From CAINVV01 sp038323575 (GTDB lineage: Bacteria > Bacteroidota > Bacteroidia > Bacteroidales > Prolixibacteraceae): 64,000 bases of DNA. Location of the stretch: assembly GCA_038323575.1 (NCBI GenBank), contig JBBQHB010000011.1, forward strand, positions 1-64,000, in the 5' to 3' direction. Positions 1 through 7,125 of this stretch are shown one piece after another (the first letter of the stretch is position 1; each line of letters starts with the position of its first letter). A model generated the notes under the pieces. It ran no database searches. It saw only the letters and a program-made list of their open reading frames with translations, and was not told where the DNA came from. The position numbers were made by a program, and so were the translations under genes.

Positions 1-152
1 CAACCAATGAGGTTACAAGTAGTTACCAAATCCAGGCAGTACCTGTGTTTATGATCCTCGATAAAAACCGGGTGATCAGGAAAATAATTACTGGTTATGG
101 AATGGAAAGTACTGATAAAGAAATTAAAGACGCAGTAAATCAATTATTATAG
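1..152 (+). CDS. thioredoxin-like (TlpA-type) protein, C-terminal fragment
   Basis: Only the last 49 codons are in the window, read in the frame starting at base 3 and ending with TAG at 150-152. The peptide contains AVPVFMILDKNRVI, which matches the cis-proline loop and following strand of TlpA/thioredoxin folds (x-VP-x-F-x-I-D-x-x-G). It ends in a short helix with no further domain. The CxxC active site would lie upstream and is not visible, so a redox function cannot be confirmed. No terminator is obvious before the next promoter. Confidence 0.55.
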   Translation, partial: TNEVTSSYQIQAVPVFMILDKNRVIRKIITGYGMESTDKEIKDAVNQLL

Positions 153-311
153 GCCTATATCCGCACAAGACGTATGTGCAAAACAACCAAAAATTAGCAG
201 TATGAAAACAAGAAAACTATTCCTCAAAACACACGACCTTCGCGTTTAGCCTTTTTTTGTCCTGTAAAACTAATTTTTTAGTTCTACAACGAAAGAAATA
301 GTTAAATAAAT

Positions 312-342
312 TTGGAATCGCACATCTGTTTTTATAATTTTG
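312..342 (+). promoter_or_regulatory. Bacteroidota-type promoter for the blaI-blaR1 pair
   Basis: TTG at 312-314 and TAATTTTG at 335-342 are separated by 20 bases, matching the Bacteroidota sigma-ABfr consensus TTG-N19-21-TAnnTTTG. Transcription would begin near 349. That makes the TTG at 312 a -33 element rather than a start codon and places the start of the regulator at ATG 378. BlaI-type repressors usually bind their own promoter; a clear dyad operator was not found here. Confidence 0.6.
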
Positions 343-377
343 ATGTGCTTCCAAAAAAGAAGAAAAATACATCGACC

Positions 378-752
378 ATGAAAGAATTGACAAAAGCTGA
401 AGAGCAACTGATGCAAATACTCTGGAAACTGAAAAAAGGATATGTTAAAGATCTGATCGACAAGTTACCGGACCCAAAACCCGCTTATAATACGGTTTCC
501 ACATTTATTCGGATTATGGAAAAAAAAGGATTCGTCGCGCATACCGCGTATGGCAATACCCACGAATATTATCCGCTGATTTCCAAAAAAGATTACACCA
601 AGCTGTATATGAAGGGGTTCATCAAAAATTACTTCAGCAACTCACTGCAGGAGATGGTCTCTTTCTTTGCCAGGGAGGATAAAATGATCATTTCGGATCT
701 TGAAGAGCTATTACAGGAGGTCAAAAAGGATCTGGAAAACGAAAAAAAGTAA
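378..752 (+). CDS. BlaI/MecI-family transcriptional repressor
   Basis: A 124-residue protein with the BlaI/MecI/CopY winged-helix pattern: LTKAEEQLMQILWKLKKG at the N-terminus, then YNTVSTFIRIMEKKGFV as the recognition-helix region, and a C-terminal acidic/basic helix likely used for dimerisation. Family members repress an operon until a membrane M56 peptidase inactivates them. The next gene is exactly such a peptidase, only four bases downstream, so the pair should form one signalling unit. The ligand is not evident; no beta-lactamase or PBP2a gene lies nearby. ATG 378 is chosen because the promoter lies just upstream and because the family begins with this motif. Confidence 0.88.
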   Translation: MKELTKAEEQLMQILWKLKKGYVKDLIDKLPDPKPAYNTVSTFIRIMEKKGFVAHTAYGNTHEYYPLISKKDYTKLYMKGFIKNYFSNSLQEMVSFFAREDKMIISDLEELLQEVKKDLENEKK

Positions 753-756
753 TGCT

Positions 757-2052
757 ATGAACACAACAGTTGTAAATTTTGTATTTGTATCGGGCTTCAG
801 CCTGACCATCTTCACTTTAGTTTATTTGCTGTTTCTGCGCAGGGAGACTTTCTTCGTGCTCAACCGGATCTATTTAATGGCTGCGGTATTCTTTTCCATC
901 GTGCTTCCCTTTGTTCATTTCACGGTAAAGAGTGCAATGCCATCCTTTATGCTGGGAGAAGTTACGGTAACGGCATCCCGGTATCAGAATCTGTTAGAGA
1001 CTGCAACCGTTTATGGAACGAAACTGACCAGCGTTGTTGAGCAACAAATTCAATCTATCGGGCTGATCAGGCTGGTTTACCTGACGGGAACTGCAATTTG
1101 TGTCCTTCTTTTCATCTACCGGCTATTCCAAATTATCGCATTAATTCTGAACAACGAAAGTGAAGTTAAAAATGGGATCAGGATCGTGAAAATTGATCGC
1201 GATACTACCCCATTCTCGTTCTTCAATTTCGTTTTTATCAACAAAAATGATGCGGACAACCAGGGAATGAAAGAGATGCTGACCCACGAAATGGAACATG
1301 TGAGACAGGGACACTCCTTCGATGTAATGATTTTAGAGATTTTAACTATTTTTCAATGGTTCAATCCGTTTATCTGGCTTTTGAAAAGGTCGATCCGGGA
1401 GAACCATGAATTCCTTGCCGATCACGGCGTTTTAAAACCAGGTGTAAGTTCGGCTTCCTACAGGCTTTTGTTGTTAGGTAGCTCCATCGAGCAGCAACCG
1501 GTAATCGCAAACAATTTCAATTATTCACTGATTAAAATCCGTATCAATATGATAACAAAAATTAAATCCAACAGAACCGCAGCCTCCAAGCTTGCTATTG
1601 GAATCATGGCAACCGCTGCGTTGCTGATGGTTTTCGCTTTCGATAATGATGAAACCATTCCACAGGATAAGAAGACCACCAATAAAGTCACAAAAACAGA
1701 AACATCTACACAACAAAAAACTCAGGAAGGAGCCGATCAGGTTTTTAATGTTGTCGAACAAATGCCGGTATTTCCCGGAGGTGATTCAGCTTTAAGAACA
1801 TTTATCGCAAGAGGGGTTGTATATCCTGACGATGCCAAAAAAGCCGGAATCCAGGGCAAAGTATTTATAACTTTTGTTGTTGGCAAAGATGGAAATGTGA
1901 TAGATGCCAAAATTGTCAGAAGCGCCAGTCCGAGTCTTGACAAAGAAGCCCTTCGGGTAACCGGCACTATGCCAAAATGGACTCCCGGCAAACAAAAAGG
2001 TGTAAATGTTGCTGTCCAATACACTATTCCGATCACTTTTGCATTAAAATGA
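757..2052 (+). CDS. M56-family (BlaR1-like) membrane metallopeptidase with C-terminal TonB domain
   Basis: A 431-residue protein. The N-terminal half has hydrophobic segments near residues 5-25, 35-55 and 110-130, then the zinc-peptidase motif HEMEH at 177-181 followed by a further conserved Glu region (ENHEFLAD). A fourth hydrophobic segment around 280-300 precedes a Lys/Thr/Gln-rich linker. The last ~100 residues form a TonB C-terminal domain (VEQMPVFPGGDSALRTFI, GKVFITFVVGKDG). In BlaR1 systems the peptidase cleaves the partner repressor on sensing; the partner is the BlaI-like gene immediately upstream. The TonB tail is common in Bacteroidota M56 proteins and suggests contact with an outer-membrane receptor. 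The start is ATG 757; the longer upstream reading overlaps blaI and lacks membrane character. Confidence 0.85.
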   Translation: MNTTVVNFVFVSGFSLTIFTLVYLLFLRRETFFVLNRIYLMAAVFFSIVLPFVHFTVKSAMPSFMLGEVTVTASRYQNLLETATVYGTKLTSVVEQQIQSIGLIRLVYLTGTAICVLLFIYRLFQIIALILNNESEVKNGIRIVKIDRDTTPFSFFNFVFINKNDADNQGMKEMLTHEMEHVRQGHSFDVMILEILTIFQWFNPFIWLLKRSIRENHEFLADHGVLKPGVSSASYRLLLLGSSIEQQPVIANNFNYSLIKIRINMITKIKSNRTAASKLAIGIMATAALLMVFAFDNDETIPQDKKTTNKVTKTETSTQQKTQEGADQVFNVVEQMPVFPGGDSALRTFIARGVVYPDDAKKAGIQGKVFITFVVGKDGNVIDAKIVRSASPSLDKEALRVTGTMPKWTPGKQKGVNVAVQYTIPITFALK

Positions 2053-2056
2053 CCTA

Positions 2057-2138
2057 AAGTGAGCTAAAGTGACTAAAGTACTTACGCCACGATGCTAATC
2101 CCGATCGGAGTCCATAACTTTAGTCACTTTAGTCACTT
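2057..2138. repeat. imperfect inverted repeat built from AAAGTGACT units, between convergent genes
   Basis: The left arm 2057-2079 contains tandem copies of CTAAAGTGA(G/C) and the right arm 2117-2138 contains the complementary ACTTTAGTCACTTTAGTCAC. The arms match with only a few differences over about 22 bases and enclose a 37-base loop. The element fills the gap between the convergently transcribed M56 peptidase gene and metA and overlaps the metA stop codon. It could form a long cruciform or act as a bidirectional transcription barrier. There is no U-run, so it is not a classical intrinsic terminator. Confidence 0.6.
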
Positions 2139-3054
2139 ACTCTATGTTCTGAATATCGTACGGCGTTTCCTGGTACACATAATAATTCAGCCAGTTCGAA
2201 AAAAGCAGATTGGCATGCGATCTCCAACTCAATATTGGCCGCTCCTCTGGATTGCTTAACGGGTAATAGTTTTCAGGCTTTTCAATCGGCAGACCCTTCT
2301 CAATATCCCTTTTGTACTCCCTGTCCAGTGTCCTGAGTGAGTATTCCGGATGTCCGGTGATAAATATCTGTCTGCCGTTTTCGGCGATTGCCATATATAC
2401 GCCTGCTTTTTCAGACTCAGACAGGATCTGAACTTCAGGAACTTTTACGAAATCAATTGCTTTCAACTCCGTGTGCCGGGAGTGCGGCGCTCTGTACAGA
2501 TCGTCAAATCCCCTGAACAACGGGAGTTTCTTGTCTTTTACCGTGTGGTCAAAAACACCAAACATCTTTTTATCCAGAGGATATTTGGGGATTCCGTAGT
2601 GATGGAACAGCCCTGCCTGTGAGGCCCAACAGATGAACATGGTGGACGTTACATGCTTGTGGGCCCAGTCGAATATTTCGCAGATTTCACCCCAGTAATC
2701 AACCTCCTCGAAAGGAAGATGTTCAACAGGTGCACCTGTAATAATCATTCCGTCATATTTTTTCTTCTTTATTTGGGAAAACGTCTGATAGAATGTATCA
2801 AGGTGGTCCTTGGAAGTGTTCTTGGGTATATGACCTTTGATTTGAAGAAAGTCAATTTCCAACTGCAAAGGAGTATTGGATAGCAACCGAAGCAGATCTG
2901 TTTCGGTTGCTATCTTCAATGGCATCAAATTGAGAATCACAATCTTCAGCGGACGAATATCCTGGTGCTCAGCCCTTGTTTGGTCGATGACAAAAATATT
3001 CTCTTCCCGCAAAAGATCGATGGCTGGAAAACCATCAGGCAGATTTAAAGGCAT
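2137..3054 (-). CDS. metA: homoserine O-acetyltransferase, MetA family
   Basis: A 305-residue protein of normal MetA length. It has the conserved RPLKIVILNLMP segment at 34-45 and the catalytic cysteine in FICWASQAG (Cys142). Residue 111 is Glu (GAPVEHLPF), where the succinyl-CoA-using Escherichia coli enzyme has Gly. Family work on MetA shows that Glu111 gives acetyl-CoA specificity, so this should make O-acetylhomoserine and not the succinyl ester. That fits the next upstream gene, MetY, which uses O-acetylhomoserine. It is the last gene of the minus-strand operon lysC-metY-metA, 34 bases after metY. Automatic annotation would probably call it succinyltransferase. Confidence 0.92.
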   Translation of the reverse strand: MPLNLPDGFPAIDLLREENIFVIDQTRAEHQDIRPLKIVILNLMPLKIATETDLLRLLSNTPLQLEIDFLQIKGHIPKNTSKDHLDTFYQTFSQIKKKKYDGMIITGAPVEHLPFEEVDYWGEICEIFDWAHKHVTSTMFICWASQAGLFHHYGIPKYPLDKKMFGVFDHTVKDKKLPLFRGFDDLYRAPHSRHTELKAIDFVKVPEVQILSESEKAGVYMAIAENGRQIFITGHPEYSLRTLDREYKRDIEKGLPIEKPENYYPLSNPEERPILSWRSHANLLFSNWLNYYVYQETPYDIQNIE

Positions 3055-3088
3055 AAATCAGAAATTAAAATTTAAAATTTACTCTATT

Positions 3089-4390
3089 TCAGATTTTCGC
3101 TAAAGCTTGTTCAAAATCAGCGATAATGTCGTCAATATGCTCAATTCCAACTGAAACCCTCAATTGTGCAGGTTTAATACCTGCCTGTATTTGCTCATTT
3201 TCACTCAGTTGGGAGTGAGTGGTTGCAGAAGGTTGAATGATCAACGTGCGTACGTCGCCCACATTGGCCAAATGGCTCACCAATTCAAGATTGCCGACAA
3301 GTGCGGTTGCATTTTCTTTGCCCCCTTTTAAGATAAACGAAAGTACCGCACCTGCCCCTTTGGGCAGGTATTTGCAGGCTAAAGCATAGTTCTCATCCGT
3401 TTTCAATCCGGGATAAAGGACAGATTCCACTTTCGGATGCTTCTGCAACCACTCAGCCAGCAATTGGGTATTCTGAATATGACGTTCAACCCTTAATGAG
3501 AGCGTTTCAAGTCCCTGGATCAATTGAAATGAGTTAAAAGGTGAAATAGCCGGACCGTAATCGCGAAGGCCTTCTACCCGTGCCCTGATGATAAAGGCAA
3601 TATTTCCGAACGGGCCATCAGTACCGAATACCTCCCAGAACTTTAATCCGTGGTATCCTTCAGAAGGTTCTGTAAATCCGGGATATTTACCATTCCCCCA
3701 GTTAAAGTTGCCGCCATCCACAATCACTCCGCCGATAGACGTACCGTGACCGCCAATCCATTTTGTGGCAGATTCAACAACGATGTGGGCACCATGTTCC
3801 AGCGGACGGAAAAGTGCGCCGCCGCAACCAAAAGTATTGTCAACAATCAATGGTAAGTCGTGTTTTTTGGCCAACGCTGCGAATTTTTCAAAATCCGGGA
3901 CATTAAAACTTGGGTTGCCGATTGTTTCGAGGTAGATGGCTTTGGTCTTTCCATCGATCATCTTCTCAAAATTGGCTAGATTAAGGTCTTCTGCTATTCT
4001 TGCAGTAATTCCGATGTTTTTGAATGTTACCTTGAACTGGTTGTAAGAGCCTCCGTAAAGGTACGGCGAAGAGACAAAGTTATCCCCTGCCCCTGCGATA
4101 TTTGTAATGGCAATAAACTGGGCTGCATGGCCTGATGCAACAGCTAAAGCAGCCACGCCACCTTCGAGTGCGGCAATCCGCTTCTCAAAAACATCCGTGG
4201 TTGGATTCATCAACCTGGTGTAAATATTGCCAAATTCTTTCAGACCGAATAGGTTTGCCGCATGTTCCGAACTTTTGAAAACATAGGAAGTAGTCTGGTA
4301 AATTGGTACTGCTCTGGATAAGGTATCCTGATCGGGCGTATGTCCTGCATGAACCTGCAGCGTTTCGAATTTTTGTTTTTGTGTACTCAT
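3089..4390 (-). CDS. metY: O-acetylhomoserine sulfhydrylase (aminocarboxypropyltransferase)
   Basis: A 433-residue PLP enzyme of the Cys/Met metabolism family. The pyridoxal lysine lies in VVESATKWIGGHGTSIGG, and N-terminal ETLQVHAGHTPDQDT plus RAVPIYQTTSYVF are typical of MetY. The length (around 430) with the long SEGYHGL-containing insertion separates it from shorter cystathionine gamma-synthases. It converts O-acetylhomoserine plus sulfide into homocysteine, which makes a one-step route to methionine together with MetA. It sits between lysC and metA in the same direction, 31 bases downstream of lysC. Confidence 0.93.
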   Translation of the reverse strand: MSTQKQKFETLQVHAGHTPDQDTLSRAVPIYQTTSYVFKSSEHAANLFGLKEFGNIYTRLMNPTTDVFEKRIAALEGGVAALAVASGHAAQFIAITNIAGAGDNFVSSPYLYGGSYNQFKVTFKNIGITARIAEDLNLANFEKMIDGKTKAIYLETIGNPSFNVPDFEKFAALAKKHDLPLIVDNTFGCGGALFRPLEHGAHIVVESATKWIGGHGTSIGGVIVDGGNFNWGNGKYPGFTEPSEGYHGLKFWEVFGTDGPFGNIAFIIRARVEGLRDYGPAISPFNSFQLIQGLETLSLRVERHIQNTQLLAEWLQKHPKVESVLYPGLKTDENYALACKYLPKGAGAVLSFILKGGKENATALVGNLELVSHLANVGDVRTLIIQPSATTHSQLSENEQIQAGIKPAQLRVSVGIEHIDDIIADFEQALAKI

Positions 4391-4421
4391 GGTTTTTGTT
4401 TATTAAAAATTGATATTGTTT

Positions 4422-5807
4422 TTATTTTGATTTTGATTTTTCGAAAAATTCACGGTGGATTGCTTTGACTGATGCAGTCCGGTCGCTTGTTTGTACAAGG
4501 TAGTAACTGACAATCGGCGAAGCTCCCGAGCAGCTCATCAGCACGTTGATGCTTTCAGAGGCCAGGGCGGTAAATATTCTTGCTGCGATTCCGTAGTTGT
4601 CTGTAATGCCGTGTCCTACAGCCGCAACGATGGAAATATCATCCTCTACCTGCAATTTACCTACAGCTGAGAGTTCAATCGCGCTTACAACGGCATAGGC
4701 GTTTTGAAGATCTTTCTTCGCAAGCAGGATGTTGATGGAAATCTGTGATGTCAGCACGGAACTGATGTTGATACCCGCCAGATGCAGCGCGGTGGTTACC
4801 TTAGCCAAAATACCGGGTTTGAGCCCGACGCCGGGGCCTTTCAATTTTAGCAATCCAAAATCATCGCTGTAAGTAACGCTCTTGATTACTCCAATCTGAA
4901 CTGATTTTTCGCGGCTTATGGTTGTAAGTGGCTTCGTGACATCCAAATCACCGTAAATATTGAAAATCCTTACAGCTATGTGCGGATCATTGAGTGGTTC
5001 AACGGTCCTCGGATGAAGAATCTTTGCACCGAAATAGGCCAGTTCGGCCGCTTCATTGTAAGACAACCGCTCAATCAGAACCGGATTGCTGACAAGTTTC
5101 GGGTCCGAACTGAGGAAACCGTTGACATCTTTCCAGATATCCAGTGAAGAAGCGCCGACACATCGTGCGATGGCAGCTGCCGAATAATCACTTCCTCCCC
5201 TACCGAACAAGGTAGTCTTAAGATCCTGCGACACGCCGTAGAAACCGGGAACAACATGGATGTGATCGTCAATCAGCGCTGCACGGACCCTTGCAGTTGA
5301 AAGGTGGAAGTCGGCAGAAGCATTGCCAAACTCACCGTCGGTGATCAGTCCGATTGTTTCCGGGAAGCTGACTTTCGACTCCAGCCCTTGTGATGTAAGA
5401 ATACCATTCAGGAAGATGGCAGATAGTCTTTCGCCGTAGGAGAGAACATGGTCCTCCAGCGCTTTGGAGGCATCACCGGTGAGTGCAATACCGTGCAGAT
5501 AGTTCTTCAGTTCATCCAGTTGTTCCTGAATCAGGCGAATGGTTTCATTCCTGTGCGATTCAGATTCAATAAAATGATTCAGTGATCCGATTTTGAGATC
5601 AAAAAGGTACTGTACTGTTTTTGCAGCTACCTCTTCATCGTGCCGCGCTTTTTCGAGCGCATCAACCAGAAAATTCGTTACGCCGTAAAAAGCTGAAACA
5701 ACAACGATTAATGGCTGGTTGTAATTTTTTACTACTTTGATTATGCGATGAATCTCTTCCTTACTCCTAAGATTGGACCCACCGAATTTTACTACAATTT
5801 TCGGCAT
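4422..5807 (-). CDS. lysC: aspartate kinase, monofunctional with ACT domains
   Basis: A 461-residue aspartokinase. The N-terminal signature VVKFGGSNLRSKEEIHR and the catalytic FGRGGSDYSAAAIA are intact, and two ACT domains follow from about residue 305 (GLLKLKGPGVGLKPGILAKV; DISIVAAVGHGITDNYGI). There is no homoserine dehydrogenase domain. The enzyme makes aspartyl phosphate, the first step toward homoserine and methionine. Placement at the head of an operon with metY and metA suggests this isoform serves methionine synthesis and may be controlled by methionine or SAM. Transcription starts in a leader with a Met-rich reading frame. ATG 5807 has no clear Shine-Dalgarno, as is normal in this phylum. 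Confidence 0.93.
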   Translation of the reverse strand: MPKIVVKFGGSNLRSKEEIHRIIKVVKNYNQPLIVVVSAFYGVTNFLVDALEKARHDEEVAAKTVQYLFDLKIGSLNHFIESESHRNETIRLIQEQLDELKNYLHGIALTGDASKALEDHVLSYGERLSAIFLNGILTSQGLESKVSFPETIGLITDGEFGNASADFHLSTARVRAALIDDHIHVVPGFYGVSQDLKTTLFGRGGSDYSAAAIARCVGASSLDIWKDVNGFLSSDPKLVSNPVLIERLSYNEAAELAYFGAKILHPRTVEPLNDPHIAVRIFNIYGDLDVTKPLTTISREKSVQIGVIKSVTYSDDFGLLKLKGPGVGLKPGILAKVTTALHLAGINISSVLTSQISINILLAKKDLQNAYAVVSAIELSAVGKLQVEDDISIVAAVGHGITDNYGIAARIFTALASESINVLMSCSGASPIVSYYLVQTSDRTASVKAIHREFFEKSKSK

Positions 5808-5863
5808 AGTTTTTACAATTTAATGTTTTTTTTTGGAGATTGTCGTGGCAGACAAGATCGGAA

Positions 5864-5897
5864 AGCCTTCAAACAGGTTTAAGCCCGTGAGAAGGCT
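5864..5897 (-). promoter_or_regulatory. leader hairpin of the lysC-metY-metA operon
   Basis: On the minus strand AGCCTTC (5897-5891) pairs with GAAGGCT (5870-5864). After a 2x2 internal loop, ACGGG pairs with CCTGT, leaving a six-base loop. The 5' arm begins inside the TAG stop of the Met-rich leader reading frame, so a ribosome at the stop or stalled on the Met codons would change whether the hairpin forms. The downstream bases are T-rich but not a continuous U-run, so transcription termination is less certain than control of folding. Confidence 0.55.
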
Positions 5898-5925
5898 ATT
5901 GCATAAACATAGACATGGTACGCAT
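5896..5925 (-). CDS. methionine-rich leader peptide (nine codons)
   Basis: The minus strand reads ATG CGT ACC ATG TCT ATG TTT ATG CAA TAG, giving MRTMSMFMQ: four Met in nine codons, three of them regularly spaced. It lies about 100 bases after the predicted transcription start and its stop codon overlaps the base of the leader hairpin. The arrangement (promoter, short reading frame rich in the end-product amino acid, hairpin, biosynthetic operon) is that of an amino-acid attenuator. Alternative overlapping small frames exist, so this is a prediction, but the residue content fits the regulated pathway closely. Confidence 0.55.
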   Translation of the reverse strand: MRTMSMFMQ

Positions 5926-6034
5926 GGAAGAGACGATGCACTGAACACCACAACATGGCTGCTGCGTGTTAACTGTACTTTGAGCATCTTTATGAAAAAA
6001 ACGGTTCATCCTGCGTGATTAAATTTTATGTCTG

Positions 6035-6065
6035 CAAACATAAACACTGAAATTCACAATTCCAA
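6035..6065 (-). promoter_or_regulatory. promoter of the lysC-metY-metA operon
   Basis: On the minus strand TTG (6065-6063) is followed after 20 bases by TATGTTTG (6042-6035), an exact TTG-N20-TAnnTTTG match. Transcription would start near 6028, giving an untranslated leader of about 220 bases that contains the Met-rich peptide and the hairpin. The rest of the 5808-6159 gap holds only AT-rich sequence toward the divergent regulator gene. Confidence 0.65.
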
Positions 6066-6159
6066 GTGTTTTTGAATCATTCTAAATAATTTTTACATTT
6101 TTTTTTAAATTCTTTTGTAAGATCGACTATACTTTATTACATTCATGCTGTAATTGAAG

Positions 6160-7071
6160 ATGATAATGACCTACGACACCAAAACCCACAGAATCTTCCG
6201 CCTTATTCTTTATCTTTCGAACAGCTATCAGAAAACAAAAGAAGAGTGTTGCACTTTTCTCGGAATAAAAGATTCGGCATTTTACAATTATTGCAATGTT
6301 TTAAAAGAAACAGGTTTTGATCTCAGTCAAAAAGATGGGAAATACTGGATTGAATACCAGGACAAAGATCATCAGGTAATTAGGAATGTCCTTCATTTCT
6401 CGGAAGAAGAGACTTATCTGCTCTCCCAAACAATCAACCTGTTGGAGGGAAAGCATGGCTGTGCTGCCAGATTGAACCAAAAACTTACTTCCTTCTTAAA
6501 TCAGGACAAAGCAATCGAAGCTTATATTCAAAAGGAAAAATCGGCCATCGTTCGATTGCTTCGGAAAGCTATGCAAACGAAAAAACAAATCCTGTTGATC
6601 AATTATGCTTCCGGAAACAGCCAAACCGTAAAGAACCGAATGGTGGAACCTTTTGAATTTAAAGATGATTTCAACCTGGTCTGGGCTTTCGATACCGGAT
6701 TAAGACAAAACCGGCAATTTAAAATTTGCCGGATTGAAGACGTTCAGGAATCGCCTTTGCCGTGGGAATACGAATGGTCACACCGGTCAAAGCCGGTTGA
6801 TATATTCCGCAACACCGGTGATTTGGATAAGCAAGTTGAATTTGGCTTAAGCCTGAGGGCTAAAAACCTGCTCGTTGAAGAATACCCGCTATCAGAACGA
6901 TTCCTGACAAAGGTCAACAACAAACAGTTTGAATTCAAAGCCCCTGTAGCCAAATATGAAGGTCCCGGGCGATTTGTTCTGGGGCTTGCCGAAGAGATAC
7001 AACTAAAAGGTGATGAAGGGTTTTTAAAATTTGTAAAAATAAAAATCAACAAATGCAAAGAATTTTTGTAA
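6160..7071 (+). CDS. WYL-domain helix-turn-helix regulator of the CRISPR-Cas locus
   Basis: About 303 residues. The N-terminal third (KTHRIFRLILYLSNSYQ, then CTFLGIKDSAFYNYCNVLKE) is a winged-helix DNA-binding region. The middle and C-terminal parts match the WYL (PF13280) fold, with KKQILLINYASGN and NRMVEPFEFKDDFNLVWAF. WYL proteins sense nucleic acid or nucleotide ligands and often sit at the front of defence loci. This gene lies directly upstream of cas8b in the same direction, separated by a candidate promoter, so it probably controls cas expression. ATG 6160 or 6166 can serve as the start; a TTG six bases upstream is less likely. Confidence 0.75.
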   Translation: MIMTYDTKTHRIFRLILYLSNSYQKTKEECCTFLGIKDSAFYNYCNVLKETGFDLSQKDGKYWIEYQDKDHQVIRNVLHFSEEETYLLSQTINLLEGKHGCAARLNQKLTSFLNQDKAIEAYIQKEKSAIVRLLRKAMQTKKQILLINYASGNSQTVKNRMVEPFEFKDDFNLVWAFDTGLRQNRQFKICRIEDVQESPLPWEYEWSHRSKPVDIFRNTGDLDKQVEFGLSLRAKNLLVEEYPLSERFLTKVNNKQFEFKAPVAKYEGPGRFVLGLAEEIQLKGDEGFLKFVKIKINKCKEFL

Positions 7072-7075
7072 GACT

Positions 7076-7108
7076 TTGCGATTCCGGGAGTTGATAAATC
7101 TATCTTTG
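7076..7108 (+). promoter_or_regulatory. candidate promoter of the cas operon
   Basis: TATCTTTG at 7101-7108 is an exact TAnnTTTG -7 element. A TTG at 7076-7078 stands 22 bases upstream, slightly wider than usual. Transcription would start near 7115, eleven bases before the cas8b ATG. The promoter lies in the 54-base gap after the WYL regulator, where an operator would be expected, so the regulator may act here. Confidence 0.45.
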
Positions 7109-7125
7109 AGTTAAATTGAATTAAT

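Noticed and set aside
312..377. An N-terminal extension of the BlaI-like gene from TTG 312.
   Set aside because: TTG 312 and TAATTTTG 335 form a consensus promoter, and the family starts at ATG 378.
5820..5987. A 55-codon minus-strand frame with a Cys-rich stretch (SLPCVPCLCLC), ending 12 bases before lysC.
   Set aside because: It overlaps the shorter Met-rich frame that fits the pathway better, and it has no known family. It could still be a second leader frame, but nothing supports it beyond its existence.
5833..6018. A plus-strand frame of 61 codons in the leader of the methionine operon.
   Set aside because: It is the antisense shadow of the leader and has no features of a protein.
5808..6035. 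A SAM riboswitch in the leader of the methionine operon.
   Set aside because: I looked for the SAM-I kink-turn and core and for SAM-II patterns on the minus strand and saw none; a covariance-model search would be decisive.
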